From an uncultured Spirochaetaceae bacterium (GTDB taxonomy: Bacteria > Spirochaetota > Spirochaetia > Sphaerochaetales > Sphaerochaetaceae): a stretch of 64,000 bases of DNA. The DNA lies in NCBI GenBank assembly GCA_944392965.1, contig CALXYM010000001.1:336901-400900 (forward strand). The letters run 5' to 3'. A program made the translations under genes and the position numbers. This document shows, one piece after another, positions 25,757-34,371 of the stretch (the stretch's first letter is position 1; the number at the start of each line of letters is the position of its first letter). The notes under the pieces are model-generated. The model had not been told where the DNA came from, made no database searches, and saw nothing but the letters and a program-made list of their open reading frames with translations.

Positions 25757-25788
25757 TTGACATTTGTGTTACACAAAGGTTCATCCTA
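25757..25788 (+). promoter_or_regulatory. MerR-type promoter/operator for the ABC module
   Basis: TTGACA (25757-25762) is followed by the perfect inverted repeat TTTGTGT-T-ACACAAA (25763-25777). A weak -10 (ATCCTA, 25783-25788) is 20 bases from the -35. An over-long spacer holding a dyad is the hallmark of MerR-activated promoters. The dyad also lies just upstream of the regulator's own start. Confidence 0.6.
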
Positions 25789-25834
25789 GCACTGTAAATT
25801 GGAAAAAGCAATTATGTATGGGAGGAATATCCAT

Positions 25835-26683
25835 ATGATAGAACTTAAACAAGTGACGAAACGGTACGGGGATGCGACCGTACTGAAGAATTTAAACCTT
25901 TCAATCGACGAGGCTGGAATCTACTGTCTTCTTGGTCGGAACGGGGCTGGGAAGACGACCCTCCTTAAGTCGATTGCGGGGTACCAGAACATTACAAGCG
26001 GTACCATCAAGGTGGATGGTAAGGAGGTTTCAACAGCTTTGCTGGATACTGGAGTCAGTTACATAGAGAACTTTGCAAAGCATTTCAATCTTCCTGTTCG
26101 GAAACTTCTGCAGATAGCCTCAAAAGTAAATCCTGACTACGATTATGATTTCGCCTTGGAGATGATGGAACGATTTGAGCTGGATGGAAAGAAGAAATTC
26201 AATCATCTCAGTCTCGGTATGAAGACGATGATTTCAACGATTATTTGTCTTTCAAGTAATAAGAGCGTGATTCTCCTGGATGAGCCAGTTCTTGGCTTTG
26301 ATGCTCTAATGAGGGTGGAGTTTTATGACATGCTCTCAGAGAGCTTCAAGAGACATCCGAGGATCATCATCGTCTCAACGCATATCATTGAGGAGATTGC
26401 AAAGGCCATACAGAAACTGATAATCATCGATAAAGGTACCCTCTGCTTCTTTGATACCCTTCAAGCTGTGGAGGAGAAGGCATACAGCGTCAGTGGCCTT
26501 AAAAATGATGTTGAAATTGCAGTTCGGAATCTGAACGTCATCGGAGAGGATTGTGTAGGCGTCCTCATGACAGCTTACATCTTCGATAAGCCGCTGGCGG
26601 AGTCCTCATTAGAAATCCATCCGCTCTCTCTGCAGGATTTCTTTATTCAGCTGGTAGGTCATAAGGGAGGGGTAAGAAAATGA
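25835..26683 (+). CDS. ABC exporter ATPase (YtrB/CcmA-like)
   Basis: 282 residues from the ATG preceded by GGGAGGA; a TTG at 25799 is in frame but unsupported. Single ABC domain: Walker A G-R-N-G-A-G-K-T-T near residue 36, signature L-S-L-G-M near 140 and Walker B V-I-L-L-D-E-P near 160, with S-T-H-I-I-E as the switch His. It resembles ATPases of ABC-2 exporters. Its stop overlaps the start of the permease reading frame (ATGA), but that permease is frameshifted, so the complete transporter may not be made. Confidence 0.88.
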   Translation: MIELKQVTKRYGDATVLKNLNLSIDEAGIYCLLGRNGAGKTTLLKSIAGYQNITSGTIKVDGKEVSTALLDTGVSYIENFAKHFNLPVRKLLQIASKVNPDYDYDFALEMMERFELDGKKKFNHLSLGMKTMISTIICLSSNKSVILLDEPVLGFDALMRVEFYDMLSESFKRHPRIIIVSTHIIEEIAKAIQKLIIIDKGTLCFFDTLQAVEEKAYSVSGLKNDVEIAVRNLNVIGEDCVGVLMTAYIFDKPLAESSLEIHPLSLQDFFIQLVGHKGGVRK

Positions 26684-27332
26684 CATCTGTTTTTGCAATC
26701 GTGAAGCGTTTGATTTCCAGTAACAAGATAAGTTTTATTATTACGTTAGCCGTACCGTAGTTCTCCTAGCAACGTCTTCTGGTAATGTTGTTTTGAGCAA
26801 CGGGAACTATACCTGGCTGCTTGCCGTGTTAACTCCATTCTTCTTCGTGTTCTATGATTTCATGAAGCTGATGCATCTCGGAGCGAATAAGAAGGATTAT
26901 TATATCGCATGTCTAATCAGTTACATGGCACTTGCATTTGTAATCTCCCTTGTAAACACGGGAATACATCTGGTGATAGATCCCATATATTCTGCTGAGA
27001 CTGTCATCAACATGATGGATGTGTGCAGGTGGACTGAGAACGGGATTTTCGTTGCCGCTCTGCAGCAGATGTTCTTCCTGTTTCTTGTCATGATTTTCCT
27101 CCATGTCCTCTTATCGATGCAGGCATACTGGTATGGATGGCTGACTGATGTGATATTGATTGCAATCATCTGCATTTTCACCCCAATAACGCCTTTAAGA
27201 GCGGTCCTTTCCGTTTTTTTCAGCCTCATCATGATAAATGGCAATGCCCTGTTACATATTGCCATCTGTGTTCTCCTTTCTGCCGCATTGTCCCTTTTTG
27301 GACTGATGGTATTAAAGAGGAAGACGCTATAG
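26680..27332 (+). pseudogene. ABC-2 type permease, frameshifted
   Basis: The ATG at 26680 overlaps the ATPase stop and opens a frame of 26 codons (M-T-S-V-F-A-I-V-K-R-L) that ends at TAG 26758-26760 inside a first membrane helix. A second frame then continues the helix (T-V-V-L-L-A-T-S-S-G-N) and runs to 27332 with five or so further hydrophobic segments. The two parts join if one indel occurred at about 26740-26755. Either a natural frameshift or a sequence error. Intact, this would be the membrane partner of the ATPase at 25835. Confidence 0.75.
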
Positions 27333-27342
27333 GGAGATCATT

Positions 27343-27771
27343 ATGATAAAGATAAAGGCGGTTGATACTGAGAATATACTTGACGTGTGCGGATTGACGG
27401 CAGGGCATGAGTTCTGTCCGACGCAGTCTCCGTGTTCTGTCTGTACCGCGCTCTCCATAGCCAGATCTAAATTTAACCCGGATATGTACGTCAATGCCAT
27501 CTATGAGGGTAATACGGTGATTGGTTACTTCATGTATGAGCGAAGAGAGGAGATGGCGGAGACGGCGACGATCTACAGCTTCATGCTTGGTGGAAAAACG
27601 AGGCATAAGGAACAGGAGGAAAAAGCGTTTGAGCATATCTTACGAGGGCTTAAATTCCAAGGTGTCAGGAAGGTCTTTCTTGCTCTGAGTGAGGCGGATG
27701 AGACAGCTAGGGACTTATATCGTGCTTTCGGTTTTCATATCTCCGAAGAGGGATATGTATTAACACTATAA
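27343..27771 (+). CDS. GNAT family N-acetyltransferase
   Basis: 142 residues with the GNAT core: a central beta strand N-T-V-I-G-Y-F-M-Y, then a helix with E-K-A-F-E-H-I-L-R, and the C-terminal A-R-D-L-Y-R-A-F-G-F motif. The acetyl-CoA loop is not of the canonical R-x-x-G-x-G/A form, so substrate and even activity are open. A Cys-rich patch near residues 24-34 is unusual. It follows the broken permease by 11 bases and belongs to the same transcription unit. Confidence 0.75.
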   Translation: MIKIKAVDTENILDVCGLTAGHEFCPTQSPCSVCTALSIARSKFNPDMYVNAIYEGNTVIGYFMYERREEMAETATIYSFMLGGKTRHKEQEEKAFEHILRGLKFQGVRKVFLALSEADETARDLYRAFGFHISEEGYVLTL

Positions 27772-27798
27772 ATTAAATCTATTTAAGAGGAAGAGAAA

Positions 27799-28455
27799 AT
27801 GAAAAAGAGATTTTTACTTATAACATGTTTGATGTGCATCTGCTTTTTAGCAGGATGTGCCAACAACGATACGTTTACTCCGATGTCGTTTGTAGAGGAG
27901 GGCTCTAAGGTGGAGTCAATCAATATCGATGTCACGGACAGAAAGGTTGATGTATCCCTCTCATCTGACGATCAGGTGCATATCGATTACTTTGAAAGCG
28001 ATAAGGAGTTCTATGGCATTTCCCTCTCTGACGGGGTACTGACGATGAAGAGTGAAAGTAATAAGAACTGGATGGATTTCATCGGTATGAAACCATCAGC
28101 TGCATACAGGGTGATATCCATACAGGTACCTGAGGATCTTTTGAAGAATCTCTCGATAAAGAACTCGAATGAGAATGTAACGGTCAACGAATTATCCGTA
28201 ACAGGGAATATAATTATCGATTCTAACAACGGCAATATTGCATTCTCCAACTTAGAAGTAGGAGATTCTTTAACTCTCAAAGTTAAGAATGGAAATATCA
28301 ATGGATCTATATTAGGTACTTACATGGATTTTACCATTGCAAGTAACATCAAAAAAGGTAATTGCAATATAGATGATTTTTATCCAATGCCAAATGGTGA
28401 AAAAAAGCTGAATGTATCTGCAAATAATGGGAATGTGGAGATCGAATTCATCTAG
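27799..28455 (+). CDS. DUF4097-like lipoprotein
   Basis: 218 residues with a clear lipobox L-A-G-C (Cys20). The rest is a right-handed beta-solenoid-like repeat of N-G-N-I/S-N-E-N-V type turns (S-I-K-N-S-N-E-N-V, S-N-N-G-N-I, V-K-N-G-N-I, A-N-N-G-N-V), the look of DUF4097 putative adhesins. Exported and lipid-anchored; function unknown. Last gene of the MerR-linked cluster. It is the only binding-type or surface protein here with a good lipobox apart from the one at 52045. Confidence 0.82.
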   Translation: MKKRFLLITCLMCICFLAGCANNDTFTPMSFVEEGSKVESINIDVTDRKVDVSLSSDDQVHIDYFESDKEFYGISLSDGVLTMKSESNKNWMDFIGMKPSAAYRVISIQVPEDLLKNLSIKNSNENVTVNELSVTGNIIIDSNNGNIAFSNLEVGDSLTLKVKNGNINGSILGTYMDFTIASNIKKGNCNIDDFYPMPNGEKKLNVSANNGNVEIEFI

Positions 28456-28470
28456 TAATTATAGTTTCCC

Positions 28471-28496
28471 TGTGGTGGTAAATAATTGCCACCACA
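28471..28496. terminator. Hairpin downstream of the lipoprotein gene
   Basis: TGTGGTGG (28471-28478) pairs with CCACCACA (28489-28496) over a ten-base loop. No T tract follows, so it may be a weak terminator or an mRNA 3' stabiliser. Confidence 0.45.
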
Positions 28497-28515
28497 TATT
28501 AGAGTGAAGATAAAT

Positions 28516-28544
28516 TTCTGCTAATTTATGTAAAATTAGCAGAA
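28516..28544. repeat. Perfect 12-base palindrome in an intergenic gap
   Basis: TTCTGCTAATTT (28516-28527) and AAATTAGCAGAA (28533-28544) are exact reverse complements with a five-base loop ATGTA. It lies between the convergent lipoprotein gene and the Fic remnant. Too AT-rich in the stem for a typical terminator and without a T tract; an operator, recombination site or IS end is possible. Confidence 0.7.
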
Positions 28545-28563
28545 GTTAGTAAAAGATTTATTA

Positions 28564-28882
28564 TCAGAGATGTTTTGCTTTGAATCCTGATTTTCTCTCA
28601 TTGATTTTAAATTCTGTTAAGTATCCCAAATCTACAAGATGTCTTAAGTCCGTTCTTGCAGTCTGGGTACAGATACCATTCATGGATCGGTATTCTTCTA
28701 CGGTCAGATATGAGGTCTCGAGTGAGGAAAGCTGGGCAAGCAGGCGGGCTTGACGTTCATTTACTTCGCTCAACTCCAGCCCTTTTAAGGTCATCTTCTG
28801 TCAGTGGAGGGATAAGTGATGAGAGTTCCCCATCATTGATAAGGCCTTCTTTAAATGATTTCATAAATGCATTGACGTCCAT
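28564..28882 (-). pseudogene. Fic-protein C-terminal winged-helix remnant
   Basis: The last 70 or so residues (N-E-R-Q-A-R-L-L-A-Q-L, then T-A-R-T-D-L-R-H-L-V-D-L-G-Y-L) are the C-terminal helix-turn-helix found in many Fic/Doc proteins. A second frame upstream from an ATG at 28880-28882 (M-D-V-N-A-F-M-K-S-F-K-E-G) reaches the same place and joins it if one base is shifted near 28785-28795. The Fic catalytic domain with H-P-F-x-x-G-N is absent. A degraded relic; a small standalone DNA-binding protein is the alternative. Confidence 0.5.
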
Positions 28883-28926
28883 ATTTAACTCCACCTCTGT
28901 AAAGGGTGAAAATTTTAACAAAGGTA

Positions 28927-30285
28927 TCAAATGAGGAATGCCATATAACAGGGGAGGAAGATTATACCATCCTCTTCTTTGTAGTTCTTAGGATGGATTA
29001 TATATGCCCCTCCAATACGTCTAGAGTATTTTTCTTTGAATCTTAATAGAGATTTTAAAGAATACTTTTCAGAGGATTTGACCTCAATCGGAAATATCTT
29101 ATTTTTTGTTTTCCCGCCTTTTGATATGATGAAATCGATCTCAATGTCATTGTGCTTTGACTGTTCGTCGTAATGCGTATAAAAGAACAGCCGGTGTCCA
29201 TTTGTTTTCAATGTTTGAGCAATGGCGTTTTCAAAAAACATCCCTTCGTTTATTGAAAGTTTTCCAAGAAATAATTCCCTATATAACTCTGCTGCAATCT
29301 CTTCATTTTCATCAAAGGTATGGCTTAAGAGAAGTCCCGTATCTCCCATATAGCATTTTACGTATGTTCTATCCTCATTCAGTGACAATCCTACTTCTGG
29401 ATCTGATGTGTTGAATGCGATATTGGTAATCATGGAATCTTCCAGCCAGAAAAAGGTCTCCTCATATTTTTCAAACGTAGATTGTTTCTCTATTTTACTA
29501 AAAACCACTCTTTTCTCGTGTCGGCTTAGTAAGGAGGGTATCTGGTCAAATATCGTAAGAACTTTAGCTTTATATTTCCCGTCGATTTTCATGATATCGG
29601 AACGGTAAAGTTTCAGTATTAGCTGTTTTTCAAAATCCGCATCTTTAAAATTCTTGATATCTTTACTTATGTATGCTTCAACGCTTTTAGGCATTCCTCC
29701 GACTATCATATATTCTCTAAAGAGACTAAGAGCCTTCCGATGTAAATCCGTCGTTAAAGGTTTATGTCCGTTAAAACATTCTTTTATGTATTCGATTAGT
29801 TTTTCTTCTCCTAAAGCCCAGCTGAATTCCTCAAAATCCATCGGATACATTTTTATGCTTTCTTCTTCTGATGGTATTAAAATATCTTTCACGTTTTCTT
29901 TTATGGAAATCAGGGAGCCAGTCTCGATGTAGTCAAAACGTCCATCTTTTACAAGAGTTTTTATTGCCTCTCTAGCTTTTGGGTAAAGCTGTACTTCATC
30001 GAAAATTATAAGACTTTCTCGTTCAAACAAATCAGTATCGTAGGCTATTGAGAGAATCTGAAAGAACGATCCTAAAGAAGAAAGATTATTTATGAAGGCC
30101 TCTTTCACCATATTGGGGCATTCTGCAAAATTTATCAGTATGAAGGATCTGTATTCTCTTCTTCCAAATTCCTCAACAATTGTCGATTTTCCGACTCTTC
30201 TTGCTCCCTCTATCAGTAAGGCGGTGCGTCCATTACGCTCTTTCCATGTCAATAGTTTACTATAAATCTTTCTTTCAAATAGCAT
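28927..30285 (-). CDS. AAA ATPase with DUF4143 C-terminal domain
   Basis: 452 residues. Walker A G-A-R-R-V-G-K-S at 27-34, Walker B S-L-I-I-F-D-E-V-Q near 92, and the sensor E-T-G-S-L near 121. After the winged helix, the DUF4143 part has D-I-E-I-D-F-I and F-P-I-E-V-K-S, the PD-(D/E)xK-like core. Family function is not established; such genes are widespread in anaerobes and linked to mobile or antitoxin-like roles only by context. The ATG has no ribosome binding site and the promoter -10 box lies seven bases away, so the message should be leaderless. Three phased repeats precede it. Confidence 0.87.
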   Translation of the reverse strand: MLFERKIYSKLLTWKERNGRTALLIEGARRVGKSTIVEEFGRREYRSFILINFAECPNMVKEAFINNLSSLGSFFQILSIAYDTDLFERESLIIFDEVQLYPKAREAIKTLVKDGRFDYIETGSLISIKENVKDILIPSEEESIKMYPMDFEEFSWALGEEKLIEYIKECFNGHKPLTTDLHRKALSLFREYMIVGGMPKSVEAYISKDIKNFKDADFEKQLILKLYRSDIMKIDGKYKAKVLTIFDQIPSLLSRHEKRVVFSKIEKQSTFEKYEETFFWLEDSMITNIAFNTSDPEVGLSLNEDRTYVKCYMGDTGLLLSHTFDENEEIAAELYRELFLGKLSINEGMFFENAIAQTLKTNGHRLFFYTHYDEQSKHNDIEIDFIISKGGKTKNKIFPIEVKSSEKYSLKSLLRFKEKYSRRIGGAYIIHPKNYKEEDGIIFLPCYMAFLI

Positions 30286-30291
30286 GTCTCT

Positions 30292-30320
30292 ATATTAAAA
30301 GAAAATATCATAGTACGCAA
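30292..30320 (-). promoter_or_regulatory. Promoter of the DUF4143 ATPase gene, within the repeat array
   Basis: On the minus strand TTGCGT (complement of 30315-30320) and TAATAT (complement of 30292-30297) are separated by exactly 17 bases. The -35 hexamer is part of the first TACTTGCGTA repeat. Predicted start at about 30285, the A of the ATG. Confidence 0.6.
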
Positions 30321-30391
30321 GTAAAAATACCATATTTTTATCGATAATACGCAAGTATGAAAAATTGAAAAACATATATAATACGCAAGTA
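30314..30391. repeat. Three 10-base direct repeats phased at 34 bases
   Basis: TACGCAAGTA occurs at 30314-30323, 30348-30357 and 30382-30391, spaced exactly 34 bases apart, about three helical turns, so all copies face one side of the DNA. The copy nearest the ATPase gene contains its -35 box. Best explained as a three-site operator for a cooperatively binding protein. Confidence 0.85.
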
Positions 30392-30399
30392 TAGAAGTG

Positions 30400-33261
30400 T
30401 TACGATGTAATATAATCGAATATATCTCGCCGTACCGGTGTTAAGATATGATAATGTATTTCAAATGCATCCTTGCCATTTATCTTTACTTCTCTTGCTT
30501 CTCCCACAGCTTCGATCTCCCCTAGAAAATAGAACTCTTTCCTGTCGTCTTTTGAGTTCTTTCTCAGAAAGAGGTATATCTTATTGTTCTTATCTTCTTC
30601 TGTTGTTTTATAAATATGCATATAATCTGAGGAGCCGATTCTCCTTGGCATCTTTGAATATGCTGTAATATTGGAATTGTCAGGAAATTTATTCGGGTAT
30701 TGTATCGCTTTTCCTGCTTTCTCATAATTTATGAATACGGGAAGAGTCTTGGTTTTCTTATCATAAAAATACCCTCCGATGCCGTTTGCATTCATATTCC
30801 TGTCCCAGAGAAGAATACGGCATACATCCTCATAGGTGTATTTCTCATATAGGACAAGCTGTGTATCATCATACCTGACGCTGTATTTCTCCCTGTTCCT
30901 TATAAGCCCATCACTTACTATATCATTCAGGATAGATCTGAAATCGGGATTAGAAAGCATCTTCTGCAATCTTTCAGAAGGAAAGAGAGCATTGTTTTTT
31001 ATTTTTATTAGCGGAGTGGAACCGTATTTGACTGTCTCCTGCTGCTTGAGAAAGGTCATATCCAGATTCGCCACCATGGAGGAAAAACCTCTTCGCTTTA
31101 CAAACTCTTCCAGATCAAGACTTCTTTCTAACGCACCTTTCAGAAACAACAGTTCATCATCTCTTTTTCCGTTGGAAAACTTCTCTGATACATATCTTAT
31201 CACCTTTTCTTCATCTTCCGTGAAGCTGATTTTATATTCACTGTCCACCTTTCTTACGAATGCATGATAGGACCCTTCCTTATCCACGAAGTTCTGAATG
31301 TCCATTGCCTTCGCCTCTCGGAAATCCGCTATTGTTGGAATCCTTCCAAGGCGATTCTTTAATTGGAAATATTCGTTTTTAAGAATCGTGTACTGCTTTA
31401 AATCACTTGAATCAATGTTCCTGTAGATAAGCTCCTTTGCAACCGGATCGAAATCTATCGTGGATGATCCTGGGATGATAGAGGAACCTTCTGTAATGTA
31501 TTTGCGAAGGTTGTCCCTGTCATATGTGTTATCTCCTGAGAGTGCGATTGGAATCAGGAAGGATTTTCTGTAGTTCCCGATGAAATCGATCACGACAAGA
31601 AACTCCTTCTCATCATCATTCTTCCTCAGTCCTCTTCCAAGTTGTTGGACGAAAATGATTGATGACTCTGTGGGGCGAAGCATTATGATCTGGTTAACCT
31701 TAGGTATGTCGATCCCCTCATTGAAAGTATCGACCGTGAGGATGAAATCCAATGTTCTTTCATCATCCTCATTCATTTCCAAACGTCTGACATATTCCTC
31801 CCTTCTCTCTATCTTCGTCTCTCCCGTGACGTATTCTGTCTGCCAGTTCCTCTTTCCGTTTTTCCTCCTTTTGTTAAGTTCTTCTGAGAGGGCTTTCGCT
31901 TCTTCGATGCGTGAGCAGAATATGAGACCCTTTACCCTCCGTCCACTAAAACCATAGTATTCTGATTTCGCTATTATATTTCTTACACGTTCTTCTGATG
32001 TCAAATCTGAAAAAGAGGCATCTTCCCCAAGTATCTTTCCATCCACTTTTATCTCAGATACTCCGAAATAATGGAAAGGGCAGAGTAGGTTGTTTTCAAG
32101 AGCATCCTTTAGCCTTATATCTATAGCGATGTTGTAGTCGAAGATCTCATAGATGTTCTCACTGTCCGGGCGGTCCGGTGTCGCGGACATTCCTAGCAGG
32201 AACCTGGGAGTAAAATAACTCATTATAGTCCTGTAGGAGGGAGCTGCTGCCTTATGTACCTCATCGATTATCACATAGTCGAAGAAATCTTGTTGGAATT
32301 TACTGTACACTTCAGGTTTTGATATCGTTTGTACCGTAGAGAATATGTACTTCTTGTCATAATCCTTTCTTCCACCTGTTAGGAATCCTATATCGTTCCG
32401 TATTCCTTTTCCCAGCACGTCAATAAAGCTTTCTGCCGCGTCATTAAGAATCTGTTCCCTGTGTACGATGAAAAGCATATGCTCAGGATTGAATGAGAGG
32501 ACATCAAATGCTGATAGATACGTTTTCCCCGTTCCCGTAGCGGCGATGAGCAGGGCTTTCCTCTTCCCTTCCTTTCTGAGTGTTCTCAATGCCAGGGATG
32601 CTTCCCTCTGCATCTTGTTCGGTTCTATCCGGAAAGACTCTCTACTGGTTTCCCTTTCTATTTTCCGTCGTATTTCTGCCTCTCTATTATATCTTTTCTC
32701 ATATTCTGTAATCCAGATTTCCCTTACCGGTCTTGCCTCTTTCCAGAGCGCTTCAAACAGTTTTCTGAAATCTTTTGTCACTTTGCCCCCTTTTAAAGAG
32801 GTTATTTCAAGATTCCATTCCTTGTTTGTCTTCAGAGCTCCTCCTGTCAGGTTAGAGCTTCCTATTATCACGGTATCTGTAATGCTGGAGGAGAACAGGT
32901 AACCTTTTACATGGAAAGCCTCCTCTGTGATTATCCTCACGTCGATAAAGCCATAGCTGAGAAGTTTTCTTATCGCCTTCGGTTCTGTGTAGGCGAGGTA
33001 GTCGGTAGTTATTATCCGGCCTTTGACATTCCTTTTCTCCATATCCTTGAATGTCTGAAGAAGCATTTCGATACCGCTTAATCGTATGAATGAGACCGCG
33101 AAAAGGAATTCATCAGCCATCTCAAGACCTCTTTTCAGATGGGAAAGAACATCTCTCTGGTATTCATTTGAGTTGTCTATAATCACGGGTCTTGAGTCCT
33201 GAGGGTAGGGTATAGCATTATTTATAAGTATATCTTCCATTCCGCTTTCGAGCTCATTCAT
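30400..33261 (-). CDS. PLD-nuclease / SF2 helicase / DUF3427 protein
   Basis: 953 residues in three parts. Residues 30-180 form a phospholipase-D-like nuclease domain with H-V-K-G-Y at 117-121 and I-G-S-S-N-L-T near 133. A superfamily II helicase follows: Walker A A-T-G-T-G-K-T at 241-247, D-E-V-H at 333-336, S-A-T-P-D near 359 and Q-Q-L-G-R-G-L-R for motif VI. The C-terminal 300 residues match DUF3427. This architecture recurs in accessory and defence-rich regions of bacteria; a role against foreign DNA is inferred. The first ATG has no ribosome binding site; a second one seven codons later is possible. It lies 114 bases upstream of the ATPase gene on the same strand. Confidence 0.88.
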   Translation of the reverse strand: MNELESGMEDILINNAIPYPQDSRPVIIDNSNEYQRDVLSHLKRGLEMADEFLFAVSFIRLSGIEMLLQTFKDMEKRNVKGRIITTDYLAYTEPKAIRKLLSYGFIDVRIITEEAFHVKGYLFSSSITDTVIIGSSNLTGGALKTNKEWNLEITSLKGGKVTKDFRKLFEALWKEARPVREIWITEYEKRYNREAEIRRKIERETSRESFRIEPNKMQREASLALRTLRKEGKRKALLIAATGTGKTYLSAFDVLSFNPEHMLFIVHREQILNDAAESFIDVLGKGIRNDIGFLTGGRKDYDKKYIFSTVQTISKPEVYSKFQQDFFDYVIIDEVHKAAAPSYRTIMSYFTPRFLLGMSATPDRPDSENIYEIFDYNIAIDIRLKDALENNLLCPFHYFGVSEIKVDGKILGEDASFSDLTSEERVRNIIAKSEYYGFSGRRVKGLIFCSRIEEAKALSEELNKRRKNGKRNWQTEYVTGETKIERREEYVRRLEMNEDDERTLDFILTVDTFNEGIDIPKVNQIIMLRPTESSIIFVQQLGRGLRKNDDEKEFLVVIDFIGNYRKSFLIPIALSGDNTYDRDNLRKYITEGSSIIPGSSTIDFDPVAKELIYRNIDSSDLKQYTILKNEYFQLKNRLGRIPTIADFREAKAMDIQNFVDKEGSYHAFVRKVDSEYKISFTEDEEKVIRYVSEKFSNGKRDDELLFLKGALERSLDLEEFVKRRGFSSMVANLDMTFLKQQETVKYGSTPLIKIKNNALFPSERLQKMLSNPDFRSILNDIVSDGLIRNREKYSVRYDDTQLVLYEKYTYEDVCRILLWDRNMNANGIGGYFYDKKTKTLPVFINYEKAGKAIQYPNKFPDNSNITAYSKMPRRIGSSDYMHIYKTTEEDKNNKIYLFLRKNSKDDRKEFYFLGEIEAVGEAREVKINGKDAFEIHYHILTPVRRDIFDYITS

Positions 33262-33329
33262 ACGATAGAGGATAGCAATATCCGTTCAAATTTTCATCTT
33301 TGTAAAGAAAAGATTTTAAACTATTCAAT

Positions 33330-33358
33330 TTCTTGTTGCATTATCTAAATATTATGCT
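33330..33358 (+). promoter_or_regulatory. Putative promoter of the UROD-like operon
   Basis: TTCTTG (33330-33335) and TATGCT (33353-33358) with a 17-base spacer. The only reasonable pair in the AT-rich gap before the gene at 33391. No riboswitch-like structure is apparent. Confidence 0.4.
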
Positions 33359-33390
33359 AATATTCTATTAAGATATTAGGAAAGCAAACA

Positions 33391-34356
33391 ATGACGAAGA
33401 AGGAATTAGTACAAAAAACATTAGAAGGGGATATACAGGAAATTGTACCTGCATCGTTTTCGATACATTTTGGAAACGATTATAAATATGGAGATGAGGC
33501 GATAAGAAAGCATCTGGATTTCTTTAGTGCCACGGACATGGACATCATGAAAGTCATGAATGAGAATCTCGTACCCTCGAACCCTGGGGTCAGGACTTCC
33601 GATGACCTGTTGAGAATCGGACCATTTAAGAAGGATTCTCCTTTCATAGTCCATCAGACAGATTTGGTGAAGGCCATTGCCGACAAAGTTGGATCAGATG
33701 TGTATGTCGTATGTACTATACACGGTATAACGGCATCGCTGGTACATACGATGAGACCTCAGTATCAGGCGCTTGAGGAGATAAGAAGGGTTCAGGTGGG
33801 ACTTTTCAGAGAGAAGGCGGAGCCTTTCCTTGATGCGGAGAAAAGGATCACGGAAGGGCTCTGTTATCTGGTGGAGAGTGTCATCGATGCGGGGTGTGAC
33901 GGAATATATTTCGCATCCCTCGGAGGAGAGAGCGATGTCTATACCCGTGAGGAGTTTGAAATCGCAGAGGCGCCGTTTGACAAGCAGATAATGGAATGTG
34001 CCAAGAATGCCGGAGGCTCTGTCATCCTGCATATGTGCAAGAAGAAGCTCGATATCGAACGGTATCTCAGCTATGCCCCCTATGCGGATGCCGTTAACTG
34101 GGGCATATACGAGAACAACATCTCAATAGAGGAGGGGGAGCGTCTTTTCCCTGGAAAGACAATTCTTGGCGGGCTTGAGAACAGGAGCGGCATCATCGTG
34201 GATGGAACCCTGTCGGATATAAAAGATGAGGTCCACAGACTCAGAAGGGAGATGAAAGGCAAGAGCTTCATCCTTGGTGCTGACTGTACGATGGCAGGCG
34301 ATCTGCCTTTAGAGAGAATAAGAACTGCGGTGGATGCCGCACATGATAGCTTCTAA
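33391..34356 (+). CDS. Uroporphyrinogen decarboxylase-like (UROD superfamily) protein
   Basis: 321 residues with UROD-superfamily features: an N-terminal V-P-A-S-F-S-I-H-F, a middle V-I-D-A-G-C-D-G-I-Y-F-A, a Leu-His-Met-Cys strand near 215 (V-I-L-H-M-C), G-G-L-E-N-R and the terminal G-A-D-C-T-M with D-L-P-L-E-R-I. True HemE has a different N-terminus (substrate arginines) and sits with haem genes. Non-HemE members are often methyltransferases or proteins of unknown reaction in catabolic operons of spirochaetes and clostridia. Here it leads an operon with a binding protein, a peptidase and a desulfidase, so a catabolic role is favoured; the reaction is unknown. Confidence 0.82.
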   Translation: MTKKELVQKTLEGDIQEIVPASFSIHFGNDYKYGDEAIRKHLDFFSATDMDIMKVMNENLVPSNPGVRTSDDLLRIGPFKKDSPFIVHQTDLVKAIADKVGSDVYVVCTIHGITASLVHTMRPQYQALEEIRRVQVGLFREKAEPFLDAEKRITEGLCYLVESVIDAGCDGIYFASLGGESDVYTREEFEIAEAPFDKQIMECAKNAGGSVILHMCKKKLDIERYLSYAPYADAVNWGIYENNISIEEGERLFPGKTILGGLENRSGIIVDGTLSDIKDEVHRLRREMKGKSFILGADCTMAGDLPLERIRTAVDAAHDSF

Positions 34357-34371
34357 TAGAAAGGAGGGAAC

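Noticed and set aside
30314..30391. CRISPR-like regular repeats
   Set aside because: Repeat unit is only 10-12 bases, three copies, one of them forming a promoter -35 box, with no cas genes; an operator array fits better.
22844..33300. Prophage or integrative element
   Set aside because: No integrase, phage structural or replication gene; only ATPases, a helicase and relics, so no more than an accessory region is supported.
33262..33390. Cobalamin riboswitch before the UROD-like gene
   Set aside because: The gap is only 129 bases, AT-rich, without a B12-box-like conserved core.
33391..34356. Haem biosynthesis hemE
   Set aside because: UROD-fold signatures are present but the N-terminal substrate-binding arginine pattern of HemE is not, and the operon is catabolic.
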